Shown here in pieces: positions 33,566-47,300 of a stretch of DNA of 64,000 nucleotides (positions are counted from its first letter, which is position 1; the number at the start of each line of letters is the position of its first letter). A program made the translations under genes and the position numbers. Where the stretch lies: contig NC_064831.1 of NCBI RefSeq assembly GCF_024166365.1, positions 45,943,768 through 46,007,767 of the forward strand, in the 5' to 3' direction. The stretch is from Elephas maximus indicus (taxonomy: Eukaryota; Chordata; Mammalia; Proboscidea; Elephantidae). The notes beneath the pieces are model-generated. The model was not told the DNA's origin and made no database searches. It saw only the letters and a list, made by a program, of their open reading frames with translations.

Positions 33566-36500
33566 TCTGTTAAAAATCCAAGACTGTCATGCTAACTATA
33601 AACACCATCAAAGGCTTAACAAGGGAAACTACCTGAGATGATGAAAGCCTGCAAACACACACATTGCATTAGCCCGTGATCATATGTCCTGAGCATAAAT
33701 CAACTTTTGTGGTTATGTTTTTCTAAACATCAGTAAAATTCACAATTAGACAACCAGTTGTGTATGGTGATCTCCAGAACCCTCTGCACTGTGCTCACAG
33801 CCCACAAAAATTATTTTGACTTTTAAACAAAAGCAATTTTACCAGAAACCCACGTGGCAACTTGGCAGGAACAAAGTCTGCAAAATATATGTTTAGTTTT
33901 AGAAAGACCATGACTTTTTTTTTTTTTTACATTTAATATTCAAAAATTATACTTAATGAAACATAAGCATATATAAGTGAATCACTACATTCATTGAAGT
34001 GGATTCACATCTGGGTACACTTGCATTAAAAAAAGTGATACCTCCAATTCCATATTTTTACGACACACTCTGAATCGTTCCCAAAGATGTCTTCATATGG
34101 ACTTGGTTAAGAAAAATTATCCTGAGTTCTCATCCAGGAGCAAGAGTCTGGCAGAAATCCTTAACAAAGCCAAGGCAAACCCATACAAATCTGTGTCACT
34201 GTTCCCAGTGATGGCAATGCTCATATTTGAAGCAAAGGCAAATGAATATATAGCATTTCATAGTGGATCCGATATCCTTGGTGTGCCAAAGCGGGCTTTT
34301 TAAAGTCACTTAGCGGATGAAGTTGTGTTTTTACTTTTAGGCTAATCAAAATATAAAATTCCTAGGGTTCTTAAAAGATTTTTGCTTCATCCAGGATTCC
34401 ACTAAAGTTTGAAACACCATTTTATGGACAACTTTAACGGGCACATCTCTTAAAGTCCAATTATACGGCAATATAACCTGTTTGCCTGTCAGATCCTTGT
34501 TCCTCCCAGGAGGCCTCAAGCCTTCTGTGTTAACCAGGTAATGTTTTATGCAGGAAGACGACTGTACCAGTTAATTCAGGGTTACCATAATGCTCTGCAA
34601 TGGAAAAGTCTGCTGATATTTCTGTTGACATGTCACACTCAAGGTGCTTAGGCAAGTATCACTCTACATTTGGCAAAAACATCCTGTGGCTGCATCAGCA
34701 GATTTAATGGAAAGTCCCTATGCAGTACGCTATTGGTATACAGACTGGGTTCTGGAGAGGCATATTTGGTTAACATAAAAACAAGAGACAACCGTTATAA
34801 TGTATATCTAAATTTGCCTATATGTGGAGGTAACCTTAAATATCTTTGGTTTCTTTTTTTTTTTCTTAATTTGCTGATAAAAAGTACTTGAATAAGAACA
34901 CTGATAAATACCAATATAATTGTATTGTTTTTAATTATGTAAACTTAGCCTTTGATATCTTTTGCTACTAAAGCTAGATCCCCTATCGGCCTCTAAATAA
35001 ATTTATTTCGAATCTGCTCATCTGTATTTATAGGCTAACCTCTATCTTTCAGTGGTCTTTGGTATGAAAATACTGATAAGCAGTATCTTGTAACATTTGG
35101 CTTAAAAATGAAATGCATGTATCACAACTTACAGCAAGTAAGTCTTAGGAAGAGTAAATAGTTACCATTTGCATATTGGCCCCTCTGGAGTGAAATACCA
35201 CGAAGTAATAGCACTAGGAGGGAGGAGTGACAACCTTCACATTTTGGTCACAAAGAAGTCTTTGCTGTACACTATATCTTATTTGATGAGACCAAAATAG
35301 ATATCTTTGGTGAAAGATTTTTTTTTCTCTCTTCAACAAGTAGTTTCAACAACTTAAAAATACTCTAATACTGTATAGCTGAAGATTTACTTGCTGAAGA
35401 AAAAAAATTACACTTGAAATTCTTTGGAACTATTTGCTGGTAAAGAAACTATTACAACTTATTTTAAATGCTCTGGTAACCATAAGGTAGTTAGAATTAC
35501 TAGTCTAATTAACTATAACAATCAGTATAAACCCTATTGCTTTGGGTTAGTAACTACTTGTATAAGCTTCATACCTACAGATGTCTCTAGTTAATTCAAT
35601 TTTCAGGGAAAATAATATTCAAATTTTCACTTTCTACTGAAAATTGTTTGATAACAGGATTATTATGAAAAAGTCTGTATAAGAACAAAATGAAAAGGTG
35701 AAAAATGTACTGGTAAATAATTAGCAAATAGTTATAGCCTAAAGAACTACAGTAACTATCCATCAAAAAGGGCCTGTTCACCAAAAAACAATCAAAATAC
35801 TTTCCTCAAGGACTTCAGATGTCTTTTTAGGCTTTTAAAACTATTCAAATTCATACAGTCTATACGATGCATCTTCCATACTCATGATGGATGATATTTC
35901 ACCTTAAAATTTTAATTTGTTTGCCTTTTAATGAAAGTTTCAAAAATAAAATGATCTTAATGTACTCCTTAATTTTAGATACTGATAAAAGTTGGCCCCA
36001 CATACTTCTACTTACAAACCAAAAAAACGCCATACCCTGTCAATTTGCCCATGCTTCCATGAGGCAGCTCAAAAGTAACAAAATGTTCCCTGAGTACAGG
36101 AAAAAAATAACACTAGAATAACTTTAAAAGGAGGTAGTATAAAACAGGAGCTATCCCAGGCAGGAGCAGCACTTTTCTTGCCTCAGACTGTTCACCTAAA
36201 GCTCTGCTTTTCATTACGCCATGAAGCCCACACTTAGGTAACTAAATGGGGGACTTTGAATTTAGTTCAGAAGTGGTTGCTGGCACTTAACGTTGATCTG
36301 CTTCTGAACACATCCAGTTTGGCACAAAACTACAGATTAAAAAACAATCCAAAAAATGTTCTAGCTTCAGTCATTGGGAGAGGATATGATACAGGGAGGA
36401 CGAATACCCTGTAATGTTCTTTCCATTTTAGAATCCCATTCGACAGGATCCCTTCTATAAAGACAAAGTCTGAAGGGAAAATCCATTATGATTCCTGTTA

Positions 36501-37916
36501 AAATGAGGCTCAAAAGTAATTTCCAGATAATTTGAAAAAAAAGTCGTTTCTTTTTAGAGGATACGGGGCTCCCTCTCCGCATCACGTCTTTAAGTTCTTT
36601 ATCCTCTCGTGCTGCTCAGCACATAGTAGGTGCTGTCTCAAGACTGAGAGAAGGCCTCTATCATGTTGCTGAGTAAACAGTTGGCTGATTTCAAACCAGC
36701 AAGAGGATTAACTCATTCCTGGAGTTAGCATTCCTTGTTCACAGCATTGACACTGAAGGAAAAGTAAATAAAGAGTACCAGATTCTCTTAAGAACTCAAG
36801 AAAACACAATAGTTCGGTGGTGAGAGCTCTGAATACTTAGCCCTAAACAAAACCTGCACTTAAAAAAAAAAAAGCTTCAGCAAGATAATGTGCATTGAAA
36901 TAGTTACTGATCAATTCCAAGAAATTCTTAAGGCAACTTTTTGTACTCTTGTCCCAAGCAACTTCATGAATATCAAAAAGGTATAAGGCAAAGAATTTCA
37001 TAATATAAACTGGAAGGCACTGTTAGTGTGAAAACCTCAAGTTCCTTTTACTGTCTACTGTTGCATTCATCTTTATTCTTAATATTTTATGACATTTCTT
37101 CACCCCTTTAAGCCAAGCTGATTATTAACAATAAAAAAGCCGTAACCTGTTACCTTTAAGAAATCCATTTTCTGCATGGGGTTTTGCAACTAATACTGGA
37201 AAAGTTGAGGATGTTTTGCAAACTAGACAGCGCAGCCTTCGGCCAACTGTGGGCCAAAGGAGAAGGCAGAAAGGCACGGCTCTCGGCAGGCTGGGGTTTG
37301 GGATACAGCAGGTGAAGCATTCAGGCTCTAACGCCCAAAACATAAAGGCCTTTTAGCAATATTACTCCCACTTTTTCCCTTCTCAGTGGTTTAACAGTCC
37401 TCACAGTCAGAGGTGTTACACTATCTGAACCATGCAGGTGTCACAGTTTTTTTTTTTTTAAAATCAGAGCTTCAGATAAACATTCTTACTCATCTACCTA
37501 TATGACTCCTTTGATCAAACACATTACATATTACACATACAGCAATGAAAACAAAATGCTAGTAGGAAGTATCGTTGGTTATGTAGCTGAGACACTAAAA
37601 CAACAAACGAGGTAACAAAGCTGTCTTCAGGGTTTGCCATCTGGCAAACTGAGGTAGATAGTCAGCAAAGGGGCTTTCAAAGTCTTCCCTTTGCTCCAGT
37701 GATCTATTTTATAATCCAGTCAAAGATCCTGTCTGTTCACATTGCTGACAATAACACATTCAAAATATATGAGTTAAAAAAAAAAAAACACACACACACA
37801 CATTCAAAAAAGGCTGAAATACCCAGTAAGACATCAAGATTTTCACAAAAGGCTTTGGCTCCCTGTTCATTGTCCTTCGAACAGACTTACAGGTGACGAT
37901 ACCTGAACGTGGCTGT

Positions 37917-38327
37917 CTAGATTGGAAAATCATTTTTATCAAAGCACAGCATAGCAGACGGTGGCCGTGGAACTGGAACCGGAGAGGAAGTCTGCTCAGC
38001 AACCGGCGGCCCTGCAGGGTCTTCACATTTGCTCACAGCGTGATTCCCACCTGAATCGCTGCCCGTGAAGCAGGAAGAGGTCGGGGGTGTGGTACTGATG
38101 ACTGAGGACAGGTGTATCTCATCACTGGACTCGTGGGAAAACCTTCCAGAATCCCCAGTCTCGTGGCTGCCTTCACTATTTGCTGAGTGCTCAGCATCAG
38201 CAGCAGCACCGAAGGGCCTCGGGAAGCTGGCTGTCTGACTGGGGGAGTGGGGAGAGTCTTTGTCACTGATTAACACAGTAGTGCCTGGCTGGTAAAAGCA
38301 GACCGCTGGAGAAAATCTTCTTTGAGC
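37917..38327 (-). CDS. PRTG: PRTG terminal coding exon
   Basis: 411 nt with a TAG stop at 37919-37917; 136 residues. It starts [20 protein letters not shown] and includes [20 protein letters not shown] and [14 protein letters not shown]. In the human protein as I recall it, the chain ends two residues after STTPP. Here the frame stays open for 54 more residues, rich in P, S and T, to CFDKNDFPI. Acceptor GTCTAG|GCT at 38328-38329. The stop is the first in frame, so the call of the end is firm for this genome. Confidence 0.93.
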   Translation of the reverse strand, partial: AQRRFSPAVCFYQPGTTVLISDKDSPHSPSQTASFPRPFGAAADAEHSANSEGSHETGDSGRFSHESSDEIHLSSVISTTPPTSSCFTGSDSGGNHAVSKCEDPAGPPVAEQTSSPVPVPRPPSAMLCFDKNDFPI

Positions 38328-41300
38328 CTAGACAAAAATACAGAAAATGCCATCAGTGATAAACATCTTCCAGTGACGTTTATCAGCGATGATAATGTGC
38401 TCCTGGAAAATAATAAATCTGGTTGTATGTATCCTGTATCTCCTGAGAGAGCAAACTGTTCAAGTACATGGGAGAAAGGTCATCATCATGAAGGGATTTT
38501 GTAGGTCAGTGGTTCCCCATAGAGGAGAATTACCTGTCAGAATTACCTGGGGCAAGGGGACTGTCAAAAAAAAAAAGCTGCTTCAGTGGCTGTGACACAT
38601 GGCCCTGACCCTATTCCTTTTTCCACTGTGGCCCCCACATCTACTTGAAAACCACAGTTTTGATTACTGTTCTGTCATTTCAGTGGTCAGTCATGGCTCC
38701 CCAGAAAGTCATGTCCCAAATTAATAAAGCCATATCCAGTAAGAACCCAGAAATTAAAATAAAGCATTAATTTATATTTTTCTCTCTCTCTGACAATCAT
38801 TTCATATACCATGAATTGCCAAAGCTTTTTCTCATTTAGGTCAGTTACCTGCTCAACTTTTATCTTCTTAGAGTCTTGGAAAAAAAGCCATTTTTTCTTA
38901 GAGTTGTTTTTAATTATAGGGCCATAGCTATTAATAATCAGATCAGTTCCTCCCTGGGGAAATAAAAGGAGAAAATGTAAATATCCTGGTATCACAGACT
39001 TCAGTTTATCCCAAGCAGTACACAACATTTTCAATGTCAAAAGAAAAGAGATCAAAGACATCACTCTTTCTTCTTTTACACAAGCAGCACAAATTTGTTA
39101 CTGATCAAAACGATATACTAGGACTATTCTTAAGAAAGATAAATATGTTGAAGTATTTGGGATAAAGTGTAATGACACCAATAACTTATTCTCAAATGGT
39201 ACAGCAGACAAACGAATATGACAAAAGATTAACGATTACTTGGGTATTCATTAAATTATTCTTTCAACCTTTCTGTATGTTTGAAAAATTTAAAAAGAAG
39301 TAGTTGGGGAGAAAAAACTGTACCAAGCTCACATATGCTCAATAAAAGTAGCAATAACTGGGGGATCAACTTGTAGGATAATCACTTCCTAAAAAGGAAC
39401 TGAGGGATAAGTCCCTGGAGAAGGACATCATGCTTGGTAAAGTAGACGGCCAGTGAGAAAAAGGAAGACCCTCAAAGAGATGGATTGACACAGTGCCTGC
39501 AACAACGCGCCCAAGCCTAACAACGATTGTGAGGATGGTGCAGGACCGGGTAGTGTTTCATTCTTTCGTTCCGTTGTACATGGGGCACAACAAGTCGGAA
39601 CCGACTTGACGGCACCTGACAACAACAACAAGGGAACTGAAGGTCTGGCCTCCGATCTTGCTCCAAGCCTCCACTTCCCTTGCCTCCTTCTTTACTTTAG
39701 ATTCTCCCTCTTTTTTCCAAGTTTCCTCCCCACTTTGCTTCTCGCCTTTCCTTTCTCATGTCCAGTTCCAAGCTAGTAATAACAGAACCACAGTATATTT
39801 TAGTACGTTTTATGCTTACTTACTAAGCTACATAGGGTTTTCAAGAGCTGGTTTTTCAGAAGTAGACTGCCTGCCTGGCCTTTCATCTGCGGTGTCTCTA
39901 AGTGGACTCAAACCTCCAACCTTTTGGTTAGCAGCCAAGCACGTTAACTATTTGCACCACCCGGGAACATTATGGAGCACAGTTCTACTCTGACACACTA
40001 AAGGCTGCTATTTAAAAGGTTTACACTCTAATGTTTCAAGATTAATTTGAAATAAGTTGAAAGGTTTAATTTGTATTAGAAAATAAAAGCTAAGTTGCAA
40101 AAAAAGGACAAGAGGAGTTATAGAAATCAATGATTATTTACCCATAACACAAATACAGGATATAGCACTGTGTTAGGCATAAGTACAAGACATGTGTTAA
40201 AGATAACTGGATAAAATTTAATACCAAAATTGCCTGAAATTTTGTTATATTTTTATCATTCTAAATTTTAGGGAAGAGCTGGGGAAAATAATTCATAGCA
40301 AGGTTTGGCAAACTTTTTCTGTAAAGGGCCAGACAGTAAATATTTTAGGCTTTGCAGGCCACATATCGTCTGGGCCTCATTTTCTTCTCTTCTTTTTTTT
40401 GGTAACTGTTTTAAAATGTAAAAACCATTCTGAACTCAGGGGTGGCCATATGCAAACAGGCTGAGGGCTGGTCAGGTGTAGTTTGTGGACACCTGATTTA
40501 CAGCACAGAGAGCTTGATTTCTCCTTTATCTCAAAGATAGGCTCTCCGCCTTTTTCCCAACACCACTTGATGCTAGAACTGCTTTAGGAGTTGAATTTAT
40601 TTTAGTAGCATCCTGGTTTGCTTTGCACAAAAATGTCTGGAAGCTCTGTAATAATGCATGTTACCTAATGTTGCAATGTGACTACAAATAACTTCAAGCT
40701 GGTGCTCATAAAGCCTCTCACTGCCCTATCATCACACACACTGGGAAGGACGCAGAGTAACAGCTTCCAGTGACAATTCTTTACTATGGCCAACTTCCCA
40801 GGCCGTGACGGGGAAGCTCCTGAGGCATCTACTCAGACACTCCATATTTTAAAAATGTCATTCACACCTGGGCTGTTCTGATGGTCAATTCAGTTAAATA
40901 GCAACCAAACCAAGTGTAAAGTAGATGAATAAAAAACTGTCCACCCAATAAATACAGGGCAGTCCAAATTATAGTAAATACAGACTAATGACCACAGGGT
41001 TCTTAAGACATCTTAGTACCATGTAATCCTATTGATCTGAGTGTATGCTACCTTCTCATTTTTTCCTGTATCTCTTTCATCCTTTATTCTTTTTTCCTTT
41101 CTCTACCCCCATCTTCTTCTCCTCAAATATTTTTTGTGAGGAAGGATCTACGTGAAATTGCTTTATATTTCATTAAAGAGAGTAAAGATATAATACATCC
41201 AACAGACGTGTTTTCTGGTAAGTAAATTTTACATATAGAGGGAAGACAAATGCAGAAAAGGATCACGCAGCCAGTCAGTCTCTCGGCTCAGGATACCTTT

Positions 41301-44300
41301 GCGTCAATGAAGCTGCTGGGCATCATCATTGGTGTTAAGGATTCTTCATTTTCTACAGCTCCTTCCAGGCTCTTCCCCACTTCACTTCCACTGGCTAAGG
41401 AGGCACCGGGGCGAGATAACTGCTGACTTCCATTCTGTGCTGTCTTGGAAGCAGATGATTTCCTGAAATGTGGTCAACAAAAGGAAATCTCAATTCACTG
41501 ATGACACAGGCAATTATACCACATTTGGCCTATAATGACAACTTTGTAAACATTAATACCTGTTTCTCAAATATCTCTAGACCCTGAGTACTGGGTTTCA
41601 ATTCCACTCACCAGTGCAAACTTCTATGATTTTGTTGTTGTTGTTGTTAGGTGCCGTCGAGTTGTTTCCGACTCATAGCGACCCCGTGCACAACAGAAGG
41701 AAACACTGCCCAGTCCCAAGCCATCCTTACAATCGTTGTTATGCTTGAGCCCATTGTTGCAGCCACTGTGTCAATCCACCTCGTTCAGAGTCTTCCTCTT
41801 TTCCACTGACCCTGTACTTTGCCAAGCACGATGTCCTTCTCCAGAGACTGATCCCTCCTGACAACATGTCCAAAGTATGTAAGACGCAGTCTCGCCATCC
41901 TTGCCTCTAAGGAGCATCCTGGTTGTACTTCTTCCAAGACAGATTTATCCGTTCTTCTGGTAGTCCATGGTATATTCTATATTCTTCGCCAACACCACAA
42001 TTCAAAGGCATCAATTCTTCTTCAGTCTTCCTCATTCATCGTCCAGCTTTCACATGCATATGACGCGCTTCAAAATACCATGGCTTGAGTCAGGCGCACC
42101 TTAGTCTTCAAGGTGACATCTTTGCTCTTCAACACTTTAAAGAGGTCTTTTGCAGGAGATTTGCCCAATGCAATATATCATTTGATTCCCTGACTGCAGC
42201 TTCCATGAGCATTGATTGTGGACACAAGTAAAATGAAATCTTTGACAACTTCAGTCTTTTCTCCGTTTATCATGATGTTGCTTATTGGTCCAGTTGTAAG
42301 GAATTTTGTTTTCTTTATGTTGAGGTGCAATCCATACTGAAGGCTGTGGTCTCTGATCTTCATTACTAAGTGCTTCAAGTCCTCTTCACTTTCAGCAACC
42401 AAGGTTGTGTCATCTGCATAACGCAGGTTGTTAATGAGTCTTCCTTCAATCCTGATGCCCCGTTCTTCTTCATATAGTCCAGCTTCTCGGATTATTTGCT
42501 CAGCATACAGATTAAATAGGTATGGTGAAAGAATACAACTCTGCAACACACCTTTTCTGACTTTAAACCAATCAGTATCCCCTTGTTCTGTCTGAACAAC
42601 TGCCTCTTGATCTATGTAGAGGTTCCTCATGAGCACAATTAAGTGTTCTGAAATTCCCATTCTTGGCAATGTTATCCATAATTTGTTATGATCTACACAG
42701 TCGAATGCCTTTGCATAGTCAATAAAACACAGGTAAACATCCTTCTGGTAGTCTCTGCTTTCAGCCAGGATCCATCTGACATCAGCAATGATATCCCTGG
42801 TTCCATGTCCTCTTCTGAAACCGGCCTGAATTTCTGGCAGTTCCCTGTCGATATACTGCTGCAGCCGTTTTTGAAGGATCTTCAGCAAAATTTTGCTTGT
42901 GTGTGATATTAATGATATTGTTCTATAATTTCCACATTCAGTTGGATCACCTTTCTTGGGAATATGCATAAATATGGATCTCTTCCACCAGTTGGTCAGG
43001 AAGCTGTCTTCCATATTTCTTGGCATAGACGAGTGAACATCTCTCCAGTGCTGCATCCGTTTGTTGAAACATCTCAATTGATACTCCATCAATTCCTGGA
43101 GCCTTGTTTTTCACCAATGCCTTCAGAGCTGCTTGGACTTCCCCCTTCAGTACCATCGGTTCCTGATCATATGCTACCTCTTGAAATGGTTGAACATCGA
43201 CTAATTCTTTTTGGTATAATGACTCTGTGTATTCATCTTCTTTTGATGCTTCCTGCGTCATTTAATATTTTCCCCATAGAATCCTTCACTGTTGCATCTC
43301 AAGGCTTGAATTTTTTCTTCAGTCCTTTCAGCTTGAGCAACACCGAGCGTATTCCTCCCTTTTGGTTTTCCATTTCCAGCTCTTAGGAGGCTTTTTAATT
43401 TTTTTGCCTCAATTTCTGCTTATATAAAATTACTTTTTACAAACACTTAACAAAACTTCAATTGTTTATAAGGTGCTATTATTTATCATTGTTACTTCTA
43501 ATTTGTACAAAAATCATTCTTTTTTATCTGCATTTTTCTCTTTGGATCTGTAGATTGTTGTAGTAACAAACAGCTTACTTGCCAACTAATGATGGCCAAT
43601 TTACAGCAGCCACTCTGCAAGATTTGCTGCTGCTGTTAGCTGCTGTTGAGCAACCCAGGCATAACAGGATCAGATCGTTGTGATCCACAGAGTTTTCCCT
43701 CCTCAGCAAGATGTAGGCATCACTAAAGCAAAGCGCATAATGTTCTGATAAAAATTCTTAAAGAGAGAAACTTGGACAGTAAAACTATGCCATTTCAATA
43801 AACAAAAAGATGTTAGAACTTTCATTAGTATGTTTCTGAGTATGTTTCTATGTACAAGTACCAAACACTTATAAACTCTTAATAATCTATGCTAATTGAT
43901 AGAGAGAGACTAGTGATGAGGATTACCTAAAAACAGTGTGTATTTAACTTTGCTTTTTTTATTTAAAAAGGAACCTTATGAAAATAAATAAAAGCCAAAA
44001 TATAAAAAGTTAGAGACAAGTTTACTCAATGCAAGTTACTGCTGAAAATTTAGCCAAAGTCAAAGCACAGATTAGGTTGCTTGACAGAGTTTATAGGGAA
44101 CCCAACCCCTAGTTATTGTATTTGTCTTAATCCTTGTCTGGGAAATCCCAACCATATGTCCTATGGTGGTAAGGGTGGTGGTCCCAGTGCCCTGGGCACT
44201 TCAGGTGCCACCTAAATATGGAAATATCCCAGAGACTAATGGAGTCTCTCAATAAGCAGAGACCAGATTAAGCATGTCATTCTTTTTAAGCCCAAGGATA

Positions 44301-47300
44301 TAATTTGTGTTTCTCACACAAAATACTAAGGAAATGAGGTCCTTATTTAGGGATATTTTATTGGCACAGTAATGTTTTTCAAACGGCAATAATCTCCCCT
44401 CCAAAGTGAGCACCTTTCTACAGCTGTAAGGACTCAAGCAACAATGTATCTAAAGTGGAAAAATCTCAGCTACTCTAAATGGCAGCTGATTTGGATTTGT
44501 TTCCTCAGCTACTGAATTTAAATGTTTTTAACCACCTCAATGTCTATAGTAATGGAAACCTACCTGGCTTTACTTCGGTATATCAAGATGAGAACACAGA
44601 CGAGGATACAGGTCAAGGCTATGCCAACACCTACAGCGATGCCGGTCATTGAGTTTTGGTCCAGATGGTAATAGCCTGAATATGCTAGATGGGAAACACA
44701 TTTACTCAGAATCAATCAGAAAAATACATGATCCCACTGGCCATAATTATCAGTAAATATTTGCTTTTTTATCATTTTTCTTCCTCTCGAAGAAAAAGTA
44801 TTGACATTATCCATGTTGAGACAGAAAAGACACATATTACTCTTTTATCAGTGATTTCAGAGGTTCATTTATCTGTCAACATGGAAGACTCTAAATATGA
44901 GGACTAGACAACATATTCTTATATCAAACATGAACATCAGTTCATATTTATTATGCTAAAAGGCACAAAGCATAAACGTTCTTTGACGCATCAAAGGGCA
45001 GCTTTCATGTCATGTTTCCTTACAGGCAGGTCTGTCTGCTGCAGATTAGTTTTCTATTTACGTGTAATAGAGCAGTGGCCCTCAAACTTCAATGTGCACA
45101 TGAATGCTCCGGGGATCTTGTTAAAATGCAGTTTGATTCACTAGGTCTGGGGTGGGGCCTGTGATTCTGCACATCTAACAAGGTCTCAGGCGATGCCCAC
45201 CCTGCTGATCCCTAGACCATCTGAAGAGCCAGGTATCCGAGAACTGAATACAAGCCTTGTTCTTGGTTTGCCCTGAGAATACGGTAGCTACCATGGACCT
45301 CTCTGTCACTCACTCACACACACACGCCCGGCACTGAATTCTCTGGGGACCTAAGAGCCCTTAACCCTGTCCTGACGTCAGCTGGCATTCTCTCCATTTA
45401 AACCTACCCCTCCCAGACTCACTCTTCCAGAAACAAGGGAAAGACGGTGTCTAGTCTTGCACACGGACCCAGCTTCTTCAGAAGACAAGCACAGCTACTC
45501 TGAGTGGGTGAGGGTGGCTCTTTAAAGAGATTTTTTTCCAACTGCTTTTCTGAAGAGAAACGACTTTCTGGAAAAGCTGTTTTTCTATGGTAAAAGTCTT
45601 AATGAAAACCATGTTCTTCGTAGCCTGAACACCAGAAGCACCACCGTTTATTCCCAGGAAGCCTCCTCCCACAGTTCACGGGTGGTATTGCTGGTCTTTC
45701 TTGGTGGCTGCACAGCTGGGAAAAGAAGCGACTGGGAACACAGTGGTCTGAGAACTGCAGTTAATTCTGAGGTAACTTTGCTGCCTTCTGGGAGTAAAGA
45801 ACCTCACCAGTCACAAGTCGAGAAACAGAGCGCAGGTTTTGGGATACTGCAACTGTAGGGTTTGAAATAAAGTGGAAGGGGGCTAAAATATATATGCATA
45901 CTTATATTTTCCTCAGGAAAATCAGTTTTTGTGGCAATATACAGACCTTTGGCTTCAGCGGAATCTAAACGCTTGGGCCTCTGATTTGATTCAGAAGTCT
46001 CCTTCGGAAGAACAGCTAGCTCCACAGAATTTGAAAAGGGTCCTTCTCCCACCTCATTGGATGCAGATATCTTGACAATATACACGTTTCCTGCCACCAG
46101 GTTTTCCAGCAAAGCCATGGTTATTGCCCCTGTAAACACAGTGATTGCAAATTAAGCAGACTTTCCCCTTTTATTCATTCTCTCAATCACACAAACCCGG
46201 TCCTTTATTTTAAAAATATTTTCCTGATTACAAGTTATAGATGTTCATTGTAGAACACCGGAAAGTAAAGATAGATAAAACGACAATTTTCCATTGTCAA
46301 CGTTTTCGTATGTTTCCTATGAATGTGTATTTACTGTATATGATTTTTTATCCAGAATTATCACATGTACTTCCTCATGTAACCCTTCTCCAGAATTTTG
46401 TTTTAGGTGTCGTTCTTAAAATTAGCACATATTTTTGTTTGGGCTTTTATACAAATATTTAAAATACACACACACCTTTACATAAGTATGGCTGTGAACT
46501 TTATTAAAAATATTGTATTATGAAAATTGAAAACATACACACATGAAGAGAGAATGGTATAATAAACCCACATTAAACAATTATAATTGGATTTTTTTTA
46601 AATCCAATGTGAGAATCTTTTTTTTTCTTATTAGAAGTGTTTAAACCACTTATAGTAATAGCTATGACAGATGACCTTGTTCTTACTTTTTAAATTAGAA
46701 GCAACACAATTACCTTTGAAAGCACAAATATATTTTTTTCTCTTCTAATCATTATCTAAGATTTCGTCAATGTAAGTAGGAAAGAAAATGCTAAAGTTAT
46801 GTAGGAACCTCAGAGTGCTGAAGACCTAGATCTCAGGTTAACTATCCAAGTTACCATCAGCAATTAGCCTAGCATTCACTTCTCTCCGGAAAGTGATCAT
46901 CATTTGAATTTATATGTGATACTTAGTGTATGTGGATCAGACAGTGACAGGTCACAGTGGTAGAATTCTCCCTTCCACGTCGGAGACCTGGGTTTGATTC
47001 TTGGCAATGCACCATGAGTCATGCACGGCCACCACCTGTCAGTGGAGGCTTGTGTGTTGTCACGATGCTGAACAAGTTTCAGCAGAGCTTCCAGACTAGG
47101 ACAGACTAGGAAGAAAGGCCTGGCAATCTTCTTCTGATAAATCAGCCAATGAAAATCCTATGGATCACAATGGGGTCTCCATGAGTCAGGTAACAACAAC
47201 AGCAGCAGGTAACAACAACAAAGGTATTTGCAAGTCCTTTCTCTGTTGGTATGACTGCTCAGAAGGATTCCTGGTCTAGGCCACTGTTGTTCCTCGGAGG

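Larger units (their letters stand above)
28700..37916 (-). other. PRTG: Probable PRTG 3' UTR and downstream region
   Basis: Starts directly after the PRTG stop. The part 33570-37916 is free of recognisable repeats, as expected for a long 3' UTR. Farther left are a MaLR-like LTR (33100-33565), a MIR (32045-32240) and an RTE (29688-30805), then another repeat-poor block (28700-29680). Minus-strand AATAAA signals are seen at about 37072, 35002 and 28720. Which one ends the mRNA cannot be told without transcript data. Open frames inside (for example 34097-34303, plus strand) have no domain and are not called. Confidence 0.4.

Noticed and set aside
34097-34303. 68-codon plus-strand frame
   Set aside because: Antisense within the probable PRTG 3' UTR. 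It has no family resemblance that I can see.
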